Notes under the pieces: model-generated
Database searches by the model: none
The model's input: only the letters and a program-made list of their open reading frames with translations
Told to the model about the DNA's origin: nothing
Source of the DNA: Streptomyces sp. MBT53
GTDB taxonomy: Bacteria; Actinomycetota; Actinomycetes; Streptomycetales; Streptomycetaceae
Assembly (NCBI RefSeq): GCF_016654115.1
Contig: NZ_JAEQAZ010000080.1
Coordinates: forward strand, 1-51,392
Length of the DNA stretch: 51,392 bases
Direction: 5' to 3'
Program-made: the position numbers and the translations under genes
Shown: piece after piece, positions 41,622-49,485 of the stretch
Layout of the letters: each line of letters opens with the position of its first letter
Position numbering within the stretch: position 1 is the first letter of the stretch

Positions 41622-42254
41622 ATGAGCAACGACGACCTGCACCCGGACCGGTCGAACCACCACGACCTGCACCCGTACATGATCGAATGCGCCGCCGAGG
41701 CGGCCCGTGTCGCGCGCGGTGTCCGTACGACACAGCTCGACAACCCGACGCACTGTCCCGACTGGGACGTCCGCGCCATGGTCAACCACTGGGTCCTCTA
41801 CACCTCGCACGGGCTGGAGCACCGCGCCCTGCGCAAGCAGCTCTCCGAGGAGCTGACGGCCCGCGACTTCACCGCCGACCCGGACTGGGCGGAGGCCTAC
41901 GCCGCCCAGCTGGACCTGGCCGTCGCCGCCTGGGCCGACCCGGCGGTGTGGGAGGGCGAGGTCGACCTCGGCATGGCGAAGATGCCGGCCGACGAACTCG
42001 CCTCGATGATCATCAAGGAACTGGCGGTGCACGGCTGGGACGTCGCCACGGCCACCGGCCAGGAGTACCGCGTCTCGGACGGCGCCGCCCGCCTGATCCT
42101 CGACGTGGTCGAGAAGCACGGCGCGCTCTACCGCCAGTACGACGGCTTCGCCGACCCGGTGCCGGTACCGGACGACGCCCCGGTCTTCGAGCGGGCCCTC
42201 GCGTCCAGCGGACGGGACCCGAGGCAACAGGCCATGAGCAAATTGGACCACTGA
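41622..42254 (+). CDS. TIGR03086-type / mycothiol-dependent maleylpyruvate isomerase N-domain protein
   Basis: A 210-residue DinB-like four-helix protein. The N-terminus has HDLHPYMIECAAEAARVARGV, CPDWDVRAMVNHWVLYTSHGLEHRAL, in which the conserved W-D-V-R..V-N-H segment supplies a metal-binding His. The DLGMAKMPADELASMIIKELAVHGWDVATATGQ part supplies two further candidate histidine ligands. Members are mycothiol-linked S-transferases or of unknown function. ATG 41622 is supported by the -10 box seven bases upstream; the open frame reaches 41580 within the previous gene. It precedes a mycothiol-linked DsbA-type gene, which fits a thiol-redox theme. Confidence 0.82.
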   Translation: MSNDDLHPDRSNHHDLHPYMIECAAEAARVARGVRTTQLDNPTHCPDWDVRAMVNHWVLYTSHGLEHRALRKQLSEELTARDFTADPDWAEAYAAQLDLAVAAWADPAVWEGEVDLGMAKMPADELASMIIKELAVHGWDVATATGQEYRVSDGAARLILDVVEKHGALYRQYDGFADPVPVPDDAPVFERALASSGRDPRQQAMSKLDH

Positions 42255-42264
42255 AAGAACGGGT

Positions 42265-42290
42265 GATTGGGTCCAGATTTCGCCCCAATC
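42265..42290. promoter_or_regulatory. Inverted repeat upstream of the DsbA-family gene
   Basis: GATTGGG (42265-42271) and CCCAATC (42284-42290), perfect 7-bp arms with a 12-base spacer, between the stop of the upstream gene and the -10 box at 42297. It could be an operator or a weak terminator. Confidence 0.4.
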
Positions 42291-42296
42291 GGCGGT

Positions 42297-42302
42297 TAGC
42301 GT
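42297..42302 (+). promoter_or_regulatory. Leaderless-type -10 box of the DsbA-family gene
   Basis: TAGCGT exactly seven bases before ATG 42310, the same arrangement as at 36283 and 41609. Confidence 0.5.
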
Positions 42303-42309
42303 TCTCCGT

Positions 42310-42927
42310 ATGAGCACTGACACCGCCGTCCGCGTCGACTTCTACTTCGACCCCGCCTGCCCCTTCGCCTGGATCACCTCCCGCTGGCTGCTGGAGGTCG
42401 AGCGCGAGCGCCCGCTCGACCTCCGCTTCCACGCCATGAGCCTCTACCTGCACAACATCGGCAACGAACTCCCCGACTGGTACCGGGAGTTGGTCGACAA
42501 GTCGATCGGCCCGGTACGGGTGGCCGTGGCCGCCGCCGAACAGCACGGCGACAAGGTCCTGCGCGACCTCTACACGGCCTTCGGCGTCCGCATCCACGAG
42601 CGGCGCTACGACGACTTCGACGCCGTGGTCGCCGAGTCCCTCGCCGAACTCGGGCTCCCCGCAACGCTTGCCGAGGCCGCCCACGATCCGTCGTACGACG
42701 ACGCCGTGCGCCGCAGTCATGAGGCGGGCGTCGAGGCGGAGTCGGGTGGGTATGTGGGGACGCCGACCCTGCACGTCGACGGAACGGTGTGGTTCGGGCC
42801 GGTGCTGCGGGCCATTCCGCGCGGCGCGAAGGCGGCCGAACTCTTCGACAGCTTCCGGGTGTTGGCCACGCACCCCGACCTCTTCGAGCTGAAGCGGACG
42901 CGTACCGGGGGACTGTCCTTCGACTGA
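42310..42927 (+). CDS. DsbA-family protein, Rv2466c (mycothiol-dependent nitroreductase) type
   Basis: A 205-residue thioredoxin-fold protein. It aligns well, from memory, with mycobacterial Rv2466c: FDPACPFAWITSRWLLEVE, HAMSLYLHN, GPVRVAVAA, GTPTLHVDG with the cis-Pro, FGPVLRAIPRG, and the end ELKRTRT. The active-site CPWC of Rv2466c is CPFA here, so only Cys17 remains; there is no other cysteine in the protein. It may therefore be a monothiol enzyme that relies on mycothiol, or redox-inactive. The start is leaderless, set by the -10 box seven bases upstream. No signal peptide, so it acts in the cytosol. Confidence 0.88.
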   Translation: MSTDTAVRVDFYFDPACPFAWITSRWLLEVERERPLDLRFHAMSLYLHNIGNELPDWYRELVDKSIGPVRVAVAAAEQHGDKVLRDLYTAFGVRIHERRYDDFDAVVAESLAELGLPATLAEAAHDPSYDDAVRRSHEAGVEAESGGYVGTPTLHVDGTVWFGPVLRAIPRGAKAAELFDSFRVLATHPDLFELKRTRTGGLSFD

Positions 42928-42989
42928 CCTCGGCGATTTCAAGTCGCCCAGTGACATAAACGCGACGAGTGGCGCAGTACAGAGAGCGA

Positions 42990-43019
42990 CCCCCGCGACA
43001 CGGCTCACGCCTGCGGGGG
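42990..43019. terminator. Terminator between DsbA-family and GAP1 genes
   Basis: CCCCCGC (42990-42996) / GCGGGGG (43013-43019), a 7-bp GC stem with a 16-base loop between two converging genes. Confidence 0.6.
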
Positions 43020-43107
43020 CCGTGCTGCGGACGGGCCGTCCGGGGTCCGACATCACAGGGGAGTGCCGGACTTCGGGCGGCTCCTCCCTACCGGTCGCCG
43101 GGGTGGG

Positions 43108-45594
43108 TCACCCGCCGGGGTGTTCGGCGCGCCGGCCCCGCCCCGACAGCCGTCCCGCGAGGCGCCCGAGCGTGCCCGGGCGGTTCCAGGCACGGAACGC
43201 GTCGAGTTTGCCGTGGCCCGAGCGGTCCAGCGCCGCCTCGACCTCGCCCTGCTCCCGCGCGGACAGCGCCCGCACGATCGGCCGCAACACCTTGGCCAGC
43301 AGGGCGGTACGGGTCTCGTCCCAGCCGGGATACGTCCCCGGGAACGCGCTCCAGTCGCGGAACCGGTCGGCGAGATATGCGGGGTCGGCCCGCAATCGGT
43401 CCCCCACCCGCTCCGAGCGGGCCGCCCGCTCGTAGGCCGCGAGCAGTCGTGGCTCGCCCGAACGGGCCAGCGCGTACAGCTCGTTCTCCGGTGCCGCCCC
43501 CTCCAGGAGCCGCGACGCCAGGGCCTGGAAGGCGCGTTCGGCGACGGTGTCCGGCACCGGATCGGCGACGGCACCGGTCGTGAGGTCGAGCACCCGGCCG
43601 ACCCACTCCTCGCCCTCGCTCCCGGTGCCCAGCCGCCCGGTGAACTCCAGCAGGAGCAGCGCCGTGCGCCGGCCCGGCCCCAGTTCCGTGGTGAAGCAGC
43701 GGAGCAGATCGGTGGCGAGCGCCGGTATGCCGGGGTCGTCCGGGGGAGCGGCGAGTGCCGCCTCGATCAGCAACTCCCGGGTGCCGGCGGCACGGTGGGT
43801 GTCGGAACCCAGTTCCTTCAGCAGCAGGCTCGCCTCCGCGCCGGTCGGCAGTTCACCGCCGGGCCAGGTGAGGCGGAGGGCCGTACGCAGCACGGTCGGA
43901 TCGGCGTGCGGCGAGACCCCGGCCGTCCGGAGCAGACCGTGGAACCGGTCGAGCCGGTCGTCCGACCCGTCCGGCGCGACACACATCCGCAGATGCGGAA
44001 AACCGGACTGCTGCAGGTCCAGTGGCAGCCCCGACCCCTTCAACACCCTTGCCACAGAAGCCGGTTCGGCGGCGGCGAGCGTGTCGAGCGAACCGAACAG
44101 CGCCACCCTGAGCCCGGGGTGGGTGTGCACCGCGTCGAGGAGCGCGGGTGGACAGCCCACGTGAGGAGTCTCGCCGTTCGACGGGGACGCGGCCGGGGCG
44201 TTCACCGACTCCCGCGCCAACCGCTCGGCCAGCTCCGGCAGTTCGTCCTGGCAGTCGACGTCGAGGAGGTCGGCGGCCCGCAGCAGTGCGAGGGGCCGTC
44301 CGGCGGCCGGTTCGGCCGTGTCCGCGATACCGGCCCGCAGTGCGGGCGCGAGATCGCGGGCCAGGTCGTCGTGGTCCCGCGCGGTGAGGGACCCGGCGCG
44401 CAGCGTGGGCACCGGCCCATGGGCGAGGACCGCCGACGCCAGCACCCGCGCGGCGAGCGGCGCCGACACCGCGGCCGTCACCCGTCCGTCCAACCGCGCC
44501 AACAGTGCGGCCAGCGCGACCTGTTCGGCCGCACCGGGCAGGGTCTCCGAGGGGGAGCCCAGATGCGGCACCGGGCCGCCGCACAGCCCGGCGACCAATG
44601 CCGTCAGCCTGTCGTCCGGCAGCACGTCCACCTGCTCGGCCGCCCAACTCGCCGCCACCGCACGGGCGTCCGTACGCAGGTCGATCCCCGCGACGAGGGC
44701 GGCCACCGCCAACGGGCCAAGGTCTTCGGGGTCGTTGTGGAACAGGTCGGGGCGACCCGCCCGCCAGACGCGGGAGCACACCTCGGCCCAGGCGTCCGTG
44801 ACCGGCCCGGACGGCGGTCGGCGGGTGCAGTCGTGCACGCGGTAGCGCGGGTCGTCGGCGACGGGCTCGGAGGACGGCAGCGCGCCGACGAGCTGCTGGC
44901 GGGCCTGCCGGGGGTCGCGGGTGTACGTCGTGAAGGTGAGCCGGTGCGCCTGTTCGCGGGGCAGGACCGTACAGGCGAGGGCGATCCAGCGGGCCACGTC
45001 GGCGCTGTCGTGTTCCACCACCACGATCTGCCCGGCGCCAGGGTCGGCGGCCACCGCCCGCAGATCGGCGAAGAACGGGGCGAGCCGCTCGGCCCGGGAC
45101 ACCGCGAACGGGACCAGCGCCTCCTTGCGCAGCAGCCCCGACGGCTCGACCCGGGCGACGGGATCGGCCCCGCCGTCCGGGGGAGTCGACTCGGCCCAAC
45201 GCGGGGACTCCCAGGTGGAGATGGGCAGCACACCGTCCGGCAGCCGGGTCCCGGCGGGCAGCAGGAGGGCATGCGCGTGGAAGGAGAGCGGACCGCCGGC
45301 CCAGTCCGTGCCGGTGCACACCGAGCGGCTCAACAGCCGCCCGCCGTCGGCTAGTTCGCTGAAGCCGAAGACCGTGGGGAATCTCTTGAGCTGCTCGGCG
45401 TCGGCGTGCTGCGGACTGTCGGGCGGTGGCTCGTACCCGAGGAGCCGCTCGGCCTCCCGCAGCACCCCGGGCGGCACTTCCGCGCCGACCGCCGTGAACC
45501 GGGGGCCGGAATCCTCGGAACCGGACGGCGCCGAGGTGTAGTGCAGCTGGGCCGGCACAGGCCCTTCACGATGCCCGAACTCCTGACCCGCCAC
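43108..45594 (-). CDS. GTPase-associated protein 1 (GAP1)-related protein
   Basis: A protein of about 828 residues. The start AQLHYTSAPSGSEDSGPRFTAVG is the N-terminal signature I associate with GAP1-related proteins, described as partners of conflict-system GTPases. Next come the ALLLPAGTRLPDGVLPIST and SGLLRKEALVPFAVSRAERLAPFFADLRAVAA segments and IVVVEHDSADVARWIALACTVLPREQAHRLTFTTYTRDP, all shared by that family. The C-terminal 450 residues are helical and repetitive. No GTPase or effector is adjacent, so this copy is an orphan. GTG 45594 is preceded by GGGGAG; ATG 45630 and GTG 45558 are alternatives. Role unknown; conflict or signalling is inferred from family. Confidence 0.75.
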   Translation of the reverse strand: MAGQEFGHREGPVPAQLHYTSAPSGSEDSGPRFTAVGAEVPPGVLREAERLLGYEPPPDSPQHADAEQLKRFPTVFGFSELADGGRLLSRSVCTGTDWAGGPLSFHAHALLLPAGTRLPDGVLPISTWESPRWAESTPPDGGADPVARVEPSGLLRKEALVPFAVSRAERLAPFFADLRAVAADPGAGQIVVVEHDSADVARWIALACTVLPREQAHRLTFTTYTRDPRQARQQLVGALPSSEPVADDPRYRVHDCTRRPPSGPVTDAWAEVCSRVWRAGRPDLFHNDPEDLGPLAVAALVAGIDLRTDARAVAASWAAEQVDVLPDDRLTALVAGLCGGPVPHLGSPSETLPGAAEQVALAALLARLDGRVTAAVSAPLAARVLASAVLAHGPVPTLRAGSLTARDHDDLARDLAPALRAGIADTAEPAAGRPLALLRAADLLDVDCQDELPELAERLARESVNAPAASPSNGETPHVGCPPALLDAVHTHPGLRVALFGSLDTLAAAEPASVARVLKGSGLPLDLQQSGFPHLRMCVAPDGSDDRLDRFHGLLRTAGVSPHADPTVLRTALRLTWPGGELPTGAEASLLLKELGSDTHRAAGTRELLIEAALAAPPDDPGIPALATDLLRCFTTELGPGRRTALLLLEFTGRLGTGSEGEEWVGRVLDLTTGAVADPVPDTVAERAFQALASRLLEGAAPENELYALARSGEPRLLAAYERAARSERVGDRLRADPAYLADRFRDWSAFPGTYPGWDETRTALLAKVLRPIVRALSAREQGEVEAALDRSGHGKLDAFRAWNRPGTLGRLAGRLSGRGRRAEHPGG

Positions 45595-45698
45595 GTGTAC
45601 TTGCTCCCCAATAGCCTTCGGAGGCACCATCCCAGCAGATCCGGGAGCCGGGGGAGACCCCTTTCCGGGAAACCGGGCAGGTGGGAACCGTGAACGCG

Positions 45699-46442
45699 CT
45701 ACGCGCCGACGGCCGCGAGCACCGGCGCCAGGGCTGCCGCGTCGTAGCGCTCCAGCAGTACCCGCGCCACCTCCGGCGCCGGACCCAGCACCTCGGCCAG
45801 CACATCCGCGTCCGCCGCGCCCCGCGCGATGCGGTCGGGGAGGAAGCCGGGGGCCAGGACGTACGGGGCGACGGCGACGCGTTCGCAGCCCAGGGCACGG
45901 AGTTCGCGTACCGCGTCCTCCGTGCGCGGCAGGGCCGCGGAGGCGAAGGCGGGCCGCACGGCGCACCAACCCGTCCGCCACCACTCCCGCGCCAGGCCGT
46001 CGATCACCGCGATCGCCTCCGGGTCGGTGGACCCCGCCGAGGCCAGCACGACCCCGGTCGACGCCTTGTCGGCGGGCGTCAACCCGGCCTCGTACAAACG
46101 CCGTTCGAGAGCCCGCGACAACAACGGAGACGGGCCCAGTACCTCCGCCTGCCGGATCCGCAGCCGTGCCGGTGCCTCCCGCAGGACCGCGGGGATGTCC
46201 GCCTTCGCGTGGAACGCGCGGGTGAGGAGGAGGGGGAGGGCCACGACGTCCCGTACACCCTCCGCCGCGAGCGACTCCAACACCCCTTGCGCGGAAGGGA
46301 TGTTGAAGTCCAGGAAGCCGACCTCCACGCGCAGCCCGGGCCGCCGCGACCGTACCCGCCGGACGAGGGCGTGGACGGTCGCGGCGTGCCGCGGATCGCG
46401 GCTGCCGTGGGCGATGACGAGGAGGACCGGCCTCTGGTGCAT
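45699..46442 (-). CDS. CbiX-type sirohydrochlorin chelatase
   Basis: A 247-residue chelatase of the CbiX/SirB family that inserts metal into sirohydrochlorin. Two repeats of the fold are visible: VLLVIAHGSRDPRHAATVHAL with the catalytic His, VALPLLLTRAFHAKADIP with a second His, then VVLASAGSTDP and VAVAPYVLAPGFLPDRI. It is the last gene of the sulfur operon, starting 10 bases after the permease stop. In that context it probably makes siroheme (iron) for sulfite reductase rather than cobalamin. ATG 46442 has only a weak ribosome site, consistent with coupling. Confidence 0.9.
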   Translation of the reverse strand: MHQRPVLLVIAHGSRDPRHAATVHALVRRVRSRRPGLRVEVGFLDFNIPSAQGVLESLAAEGVRDVVALPLLLTRAFHAKADIPAVLREAPARLRIRQAEVLGPSPLLSRALERRLYEAGLTPADKASTGVVLASAGSTDPEAIAVIDGLAREWWRTGWCAVRPAFASAALPRTEDAVRELRALGCERVAVAPYVLAPGFLPDRIARGAADADVLAEVLGPAPEVARVLLERYDAAALAPVLAAVGA

Positions 46443-46452
46443 GCGGATCAGC

Positions 46453-47331
46453 TCAGCTCTTCACCAGCAGTCCGCGGCTGCGCAGGACCCACCGCTCCAG
46501 CGGGCTGAAGATCAGCAGGTCGATGGCGATGCCGACGAACAGGATCAGGATGATGGCCTCGAAGACCATCGCCATGTCGCTGTTGGTGCGGCCGTTCTCC
46601 AGCAACTGGCCGAGCCCCACGCCCAGATCGGGGAACTGGGCGATGATCTCGGCCGCCATCAGCGAGCGCCAGGAGAACGCCCAGCCCTGCTTCAGGCCCG
46701 CCACATAGCCGGGGAGCGCGGCGGGCAGGGTGACGTGCCAGATGCCCTTGACGCCGGTCGCGCCCATCGTGCGGCCCGCCCGCAGGAACAGCGGCGGCAC
46801 CTGGTCGACGCCGGACACCAGGCCGTTGGCGATAGAGGGGACCGCGCCGAGCAGGATCACCGCGTACATCATCGAGTTGTTCAGACCCAGCCAGATCACG
46901 GCCGGCGGTACCCACGCCACCGACGGCAGCGACTGGAGGCCGGACAGGATCGGGCCGATCGCCGCGCGGATGAACTTCACCCGCGCGACCACCAGGCCCA
47001 GCGGAGTGCCGATCAGCAGCGCGAAGAAGAAGCCCAGCAGACCGCGCGAGACGCTGGTCCAGATGTAGCCGAGGAGATCGCCCTGCAACCAGGCGTTCTT
47101 GAACTCGGTGCCGACGGCGCCCGGCGAGGGCAGCTTGCTCGGGTCGTCGACGATCGGGGTCAGGATCAGCCAGACGACCATGACGACCGCGAGGGCGACG
47201 ATCGGCGGGAAGATCTTGTTGACGAAGGTCTGCCGGAAGGTCGGACGGCCGGTGACCGTGGTCTCCAGAGCGTCCAGGCCTGCCTCGACGCTCCCGGCGT
47301 CCTTGACCGTCGTCGTCTCAGTGCTGGCCAT
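46453..47331 (-). CDS. ssuC: ABC transporter permease, sulfonate/sulfate type (SsuC-like)
   Basis: A 292-residue permease with about six membrane helices. The family region SLPSVAWVPPAVIWLGLNNSMMYAVILLGAVPSIANG and the EAA-type loop LRAGRTMGATGVKGIWHVTLPAALP are typical of nitrate/sulfonate/taurine importers. ATG 47331 has GGGGAGA about ten bases upstream and overlaps the end of the ATPase gene by 14 bases; the frame extends to 47370. The operon setting with cysD and cysN suggests sulfate or sulfonate import. Confidence 0.9.
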   Translation of the reverse strand: MASTETTTVKDAGSVEAGLDALETTVTGRPTFRQTFVNKIFPPIVALAVVMVVWLILTPIVDDPSKLPSPGAVGTEFKNAWLQGDLLGYIWTSVSRGLLGFFFALLIGTPLGLVVARVKFIRAAIGPILSGLQSLPSVAWVPPAVIWLGLNNSMMYAVILLGAVPSIANGLVSGVDQVPPLFLRAGRTMGATGVKGIWHVTLPAALPGYVAGLKQGWAFSWRSLMAAEIIAQFPDLGVGLGQLLENGRTNSDMAMVFEAIILILFVGIAIDLLIFSPLERWVLRSRGLLVKS

Positions 47332-48100
47332 GACGGCGGATCTCCCCACGCAGTACATCGGTGATCTCAAGGGACAGTTCGGCCACGGGCGCGTCCTCGA
47401 TGCGGCGCGGCTGCGGGATGTCGACCGTCCACTCGCGGGCGATCCGGCCGGGCCGGGAGGACAGCAGGATCACCCGCTGGGCGAGCCGTACCGCCTCCCG
47501 CACGTTGTGCGTGACGAACAGGACCGACAGGCCCGTCTCGCCCCAGATACGGGTGAGTTCGTCGTGCAGGACGTCCCGCGTGATGGCGTCCAGGGCCGCG
47601 AACGGCTCGTCCATCAGCAGGATGCGGCTCTCCTGGGCGAGCGCGCGGGCCATCGCGACGCGCTGCCGCATACCGCCCGACAGCTCGTGCACCCGCTTGC
47701 CGTACGCGCCCGGCAGCCGGACCAGGTCGAGCAGCTCCTCGGTCCTGCCGCGCCGCTCCTCCTTCGGAACTCCCCGCAGCCGCAGGGCGAGTTCGATGTT
47801 CTTGCCCGCGGTGAGCCAGGGGAACAGGGCGTGCTCCTGGAACATCAGAGCCGGGCGGCCGTCCGTGGTGATGGACCCGGTGGTGGGCTTGTCGAGGCCC
47901 GCCACCAGGTTCAACAGGGTGGACTTGCCGCAGCCCGAGGCCCCCAGGAGGGTGACGAACTCGCCGGGCGCGACATCGATGGTGATGTCGTCCAGGACGA
48001 GCTGCTGCCCGCCCGGTGTCGCGAAGGACTTCGAGACATGCTCGAGGCGTGCCGCGTACTCGACCGTCTCGGTGGTCTCCTTGGCGAGGGTCGTGGCCAT
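47318..48100 (-). CDS. ssuB: ABC transporter ATPase, sulfonate/sulfate type (SsuB-like)
   Basis: A 260-residue ATPase. Walker A is GASGCGKST, the Q-loop is FQEHALFPW, the signature is LSGGMRQR, Walker B is ILLMDEPFAALD and the switch His is in FVTHN. The closest family is SsuB/TauB/NrtD. The frame opens at 48124, but ATG 48100 has an almost perfect ribosome site, AGGAGGTGA, five bases away, so it is preferred. It powers the permease at 46453 with the binding protein at 48138. Confidence 0.94.
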   Translation of the reverse strand: MATTLAKETTETVEYAARLEHVSKSFATPGGQQLVLDDITIDVAPGEFVTLLGASGCGKSTLLNLVAGLDKPTTGSITTDGRPALMFQEHALFPWLTAGKNIELALRLRGVPKEERRGRTEELLDLVRLPGAYGKRVHELSGGMRQRVAMARALAQESRILLMDEPFAALDAITRDVLHDELTRIWGETGLSVLFVTHNVREAVRLAQRVILLSSRPGRIAREWTVDIPQPRRIEDAPVAELSLEITDVLRGEIRRHGQH

Positions 48101-48137
48101 GGTCGTCACCTCCTGGGAAGTCATCGGGATCCCTCGA

Positions 48138-49250
48138 TCAGCTCGTGCCGAGACCGGCGGCGTCGACCGTGCTGTCGCCGTCCGCCTTGAGGACCTTGTT
48201 GAGGAGCGTGAGGTCGTAGATGCCCTTCAGATCGGGCTTCTCCAGCAGACCGGCCTTGACCGCGTGCTCCGCCTCGGTGTTGAGGGTCGAGGCCAGCGGG
48301 TCGTTGGTGAACTGGATCGAACTCCACGCCGGGTCAAGGACGTTGGCGGGCAGCGCCTTGCCGGAGTCGGCCTCCAGCTGCTTGTTCGCCGCGGCCTTCG
48401 CCTCGGTCGGGTTGGCGTTGATCCACTTGTTGGCCGCGACCGAGCCCTTCAGCACGGCCTCGACGACCTTCGGGTGCGCCTTGAGGAACTTCTGCGACAC
48501 GATGATGTTCGTGATCACGAACTTCTTGTCGGGCCACAGCGTCGACTCGTCGAGCAGTACCTTGCCGCCCTCGGCGACCAGCTTCGACGCGGTCGGCTCC
48601 GGCACCCACGCGCCGTCGATCGAACCGGCCTTGAAGGCGTCCGGCGTGATCTTGTTGTCGGTGCGGACGACGGTGACGTCACCCTTGCCGCTCTGCGCGT
48701 CGACCTTCCAGCCCTGGTCCGCGATCCAGTTGAGGAACGCCACGTCCTGCGTGTTGCCCAGCTGAGGCGTCGCGATCTTCTTGCCCTTGACGTCCTTCAG
48801 GGACTTGATCTTCTTCGGGTTGACGACGAGCTTCACGCCGCCCGACGCCGAACCGCCGATGATCTTCAGGCTCTTGCCGTCGGACTTGGTGTAGCCGTTG
48901 ACCGCCGGGGAGGGGCCGATGTAACCGATGTCGATGGAGTTCGAGTTGAGCGCCTCGATCTCGGACGGGCCGGCGTTGAAGGTCGCGTACTCGGCCTTGG
49001 TGGCGCCCAACTCCTTCTGGAACAGGCCCTGTTCACGGCCGACCAGCGCGGTCGCGTGGGTCAGGTTGCCGAAGTAGCCGATCTTCACGGAGGCGAGACC
49101 GTCGATCTTGGAGGACCCGGCGGCTACCTTCTCCTTGGAGTTGGTGCTCTTGGAGTCCGACCCGTAACCGCACGCGGCGAGGGTGAGCAGAGGGAGCGCG
49201 GCGACCACGGCTATGCCGCGGCGCAGGAATGTCGAGCGGTTGACAGGCAC
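48138..49250 (-). CDS. ssuA: ABC transporter substrate-binding lipoprotein, sulfonate/sulfate type (SsuA-like)
   Basis: A 370-residue lipoprotein with twin-Arg-like FLRRG start and lipobox LTLAAC. The mature protein has KIGYFGNLTHATALVGREQGLFQKEL, YATFNAGPSEIEALNSNSIDIGYIGPSPAVNGY and KDVKGKKIATPQLGNTQDVAFLNWI, all typical of the SsuA/NrtA binding-protein family. The ligand may be an alkanesulfonate or sulfate. GTG 49250 has AGAGGAA eight bases upstream and gives the better signal peptide than ATG 49283. It follows cysN after a 235-base gap. Confidence 0.93.
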   Translation of the reverse strand: MPVNRSTFLRRGIAVVAALPLLTLAACGYGSDSKSTNSKEKVAAGSSKIDGLASVKIGYFGNLTHATALVGREQGLFQKELGATKAEYATFNAGPSEIEALNSNSIDIGYIGPSPAVNGYTKSDGKSLKIIGGSASGGVKLVVNPKKIKSLKDVKGKKIATPQLGNTQDVAFLNWIADQGWKVDAQSGKGDVTVVRTDNKITPDAFKAGSIDGAWVPEPTASKLVAEGGKVLLDESTLWPDKKFVITNIIVSQKFLKAHPKVVEAVLKGSVAANKWINANPTEAKAAANKQLEADSGKALPANVLDPAWSSIQFTNDPLASTLNTEAEHAVKAGLLEKPDLKGIYDLTLLNKVLKADGDSTVDAAGLGTS

Positions 49251-49485
49251 GGGAGGGGTTCCTCTCGTTGGCCCGGCGGTCACGGTCTCAGGTCGTGGCC
49301 GGGAGGTCGGCAGGTCTTCGTCTTCGTCGTGTCCGGGACGGCGGGTGGGGGGACTGGGCGCGCGAGCGGTGCGCGTACGTCAGCCCGCACATCGCGCCAC
49401 TCCGCCCTGCCCGCTGCCGAGGGCGCCGCTGCCGACCCGGCCGCCCTCCTTCGCGAACGTGGAGTAGAAGTCCCTCGACGTCATG
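49251..49485. other. 235-base gap in the sulfur operon
   Basis: Unusually long gap between cysN and the binding-protein gene on the same strand. Two short minus-strand ORFs fit in it: 34 codons starting one base after the cysN stop (49484-49380, MTSRDFYSTF...) and 33 codons further on (beginning MCGLTYAHRS). Neither has a clear ribosome site. It may hold an internal promoter for the transporter genes. No convincing promoter or terminator seen. Confidence 0.4.
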
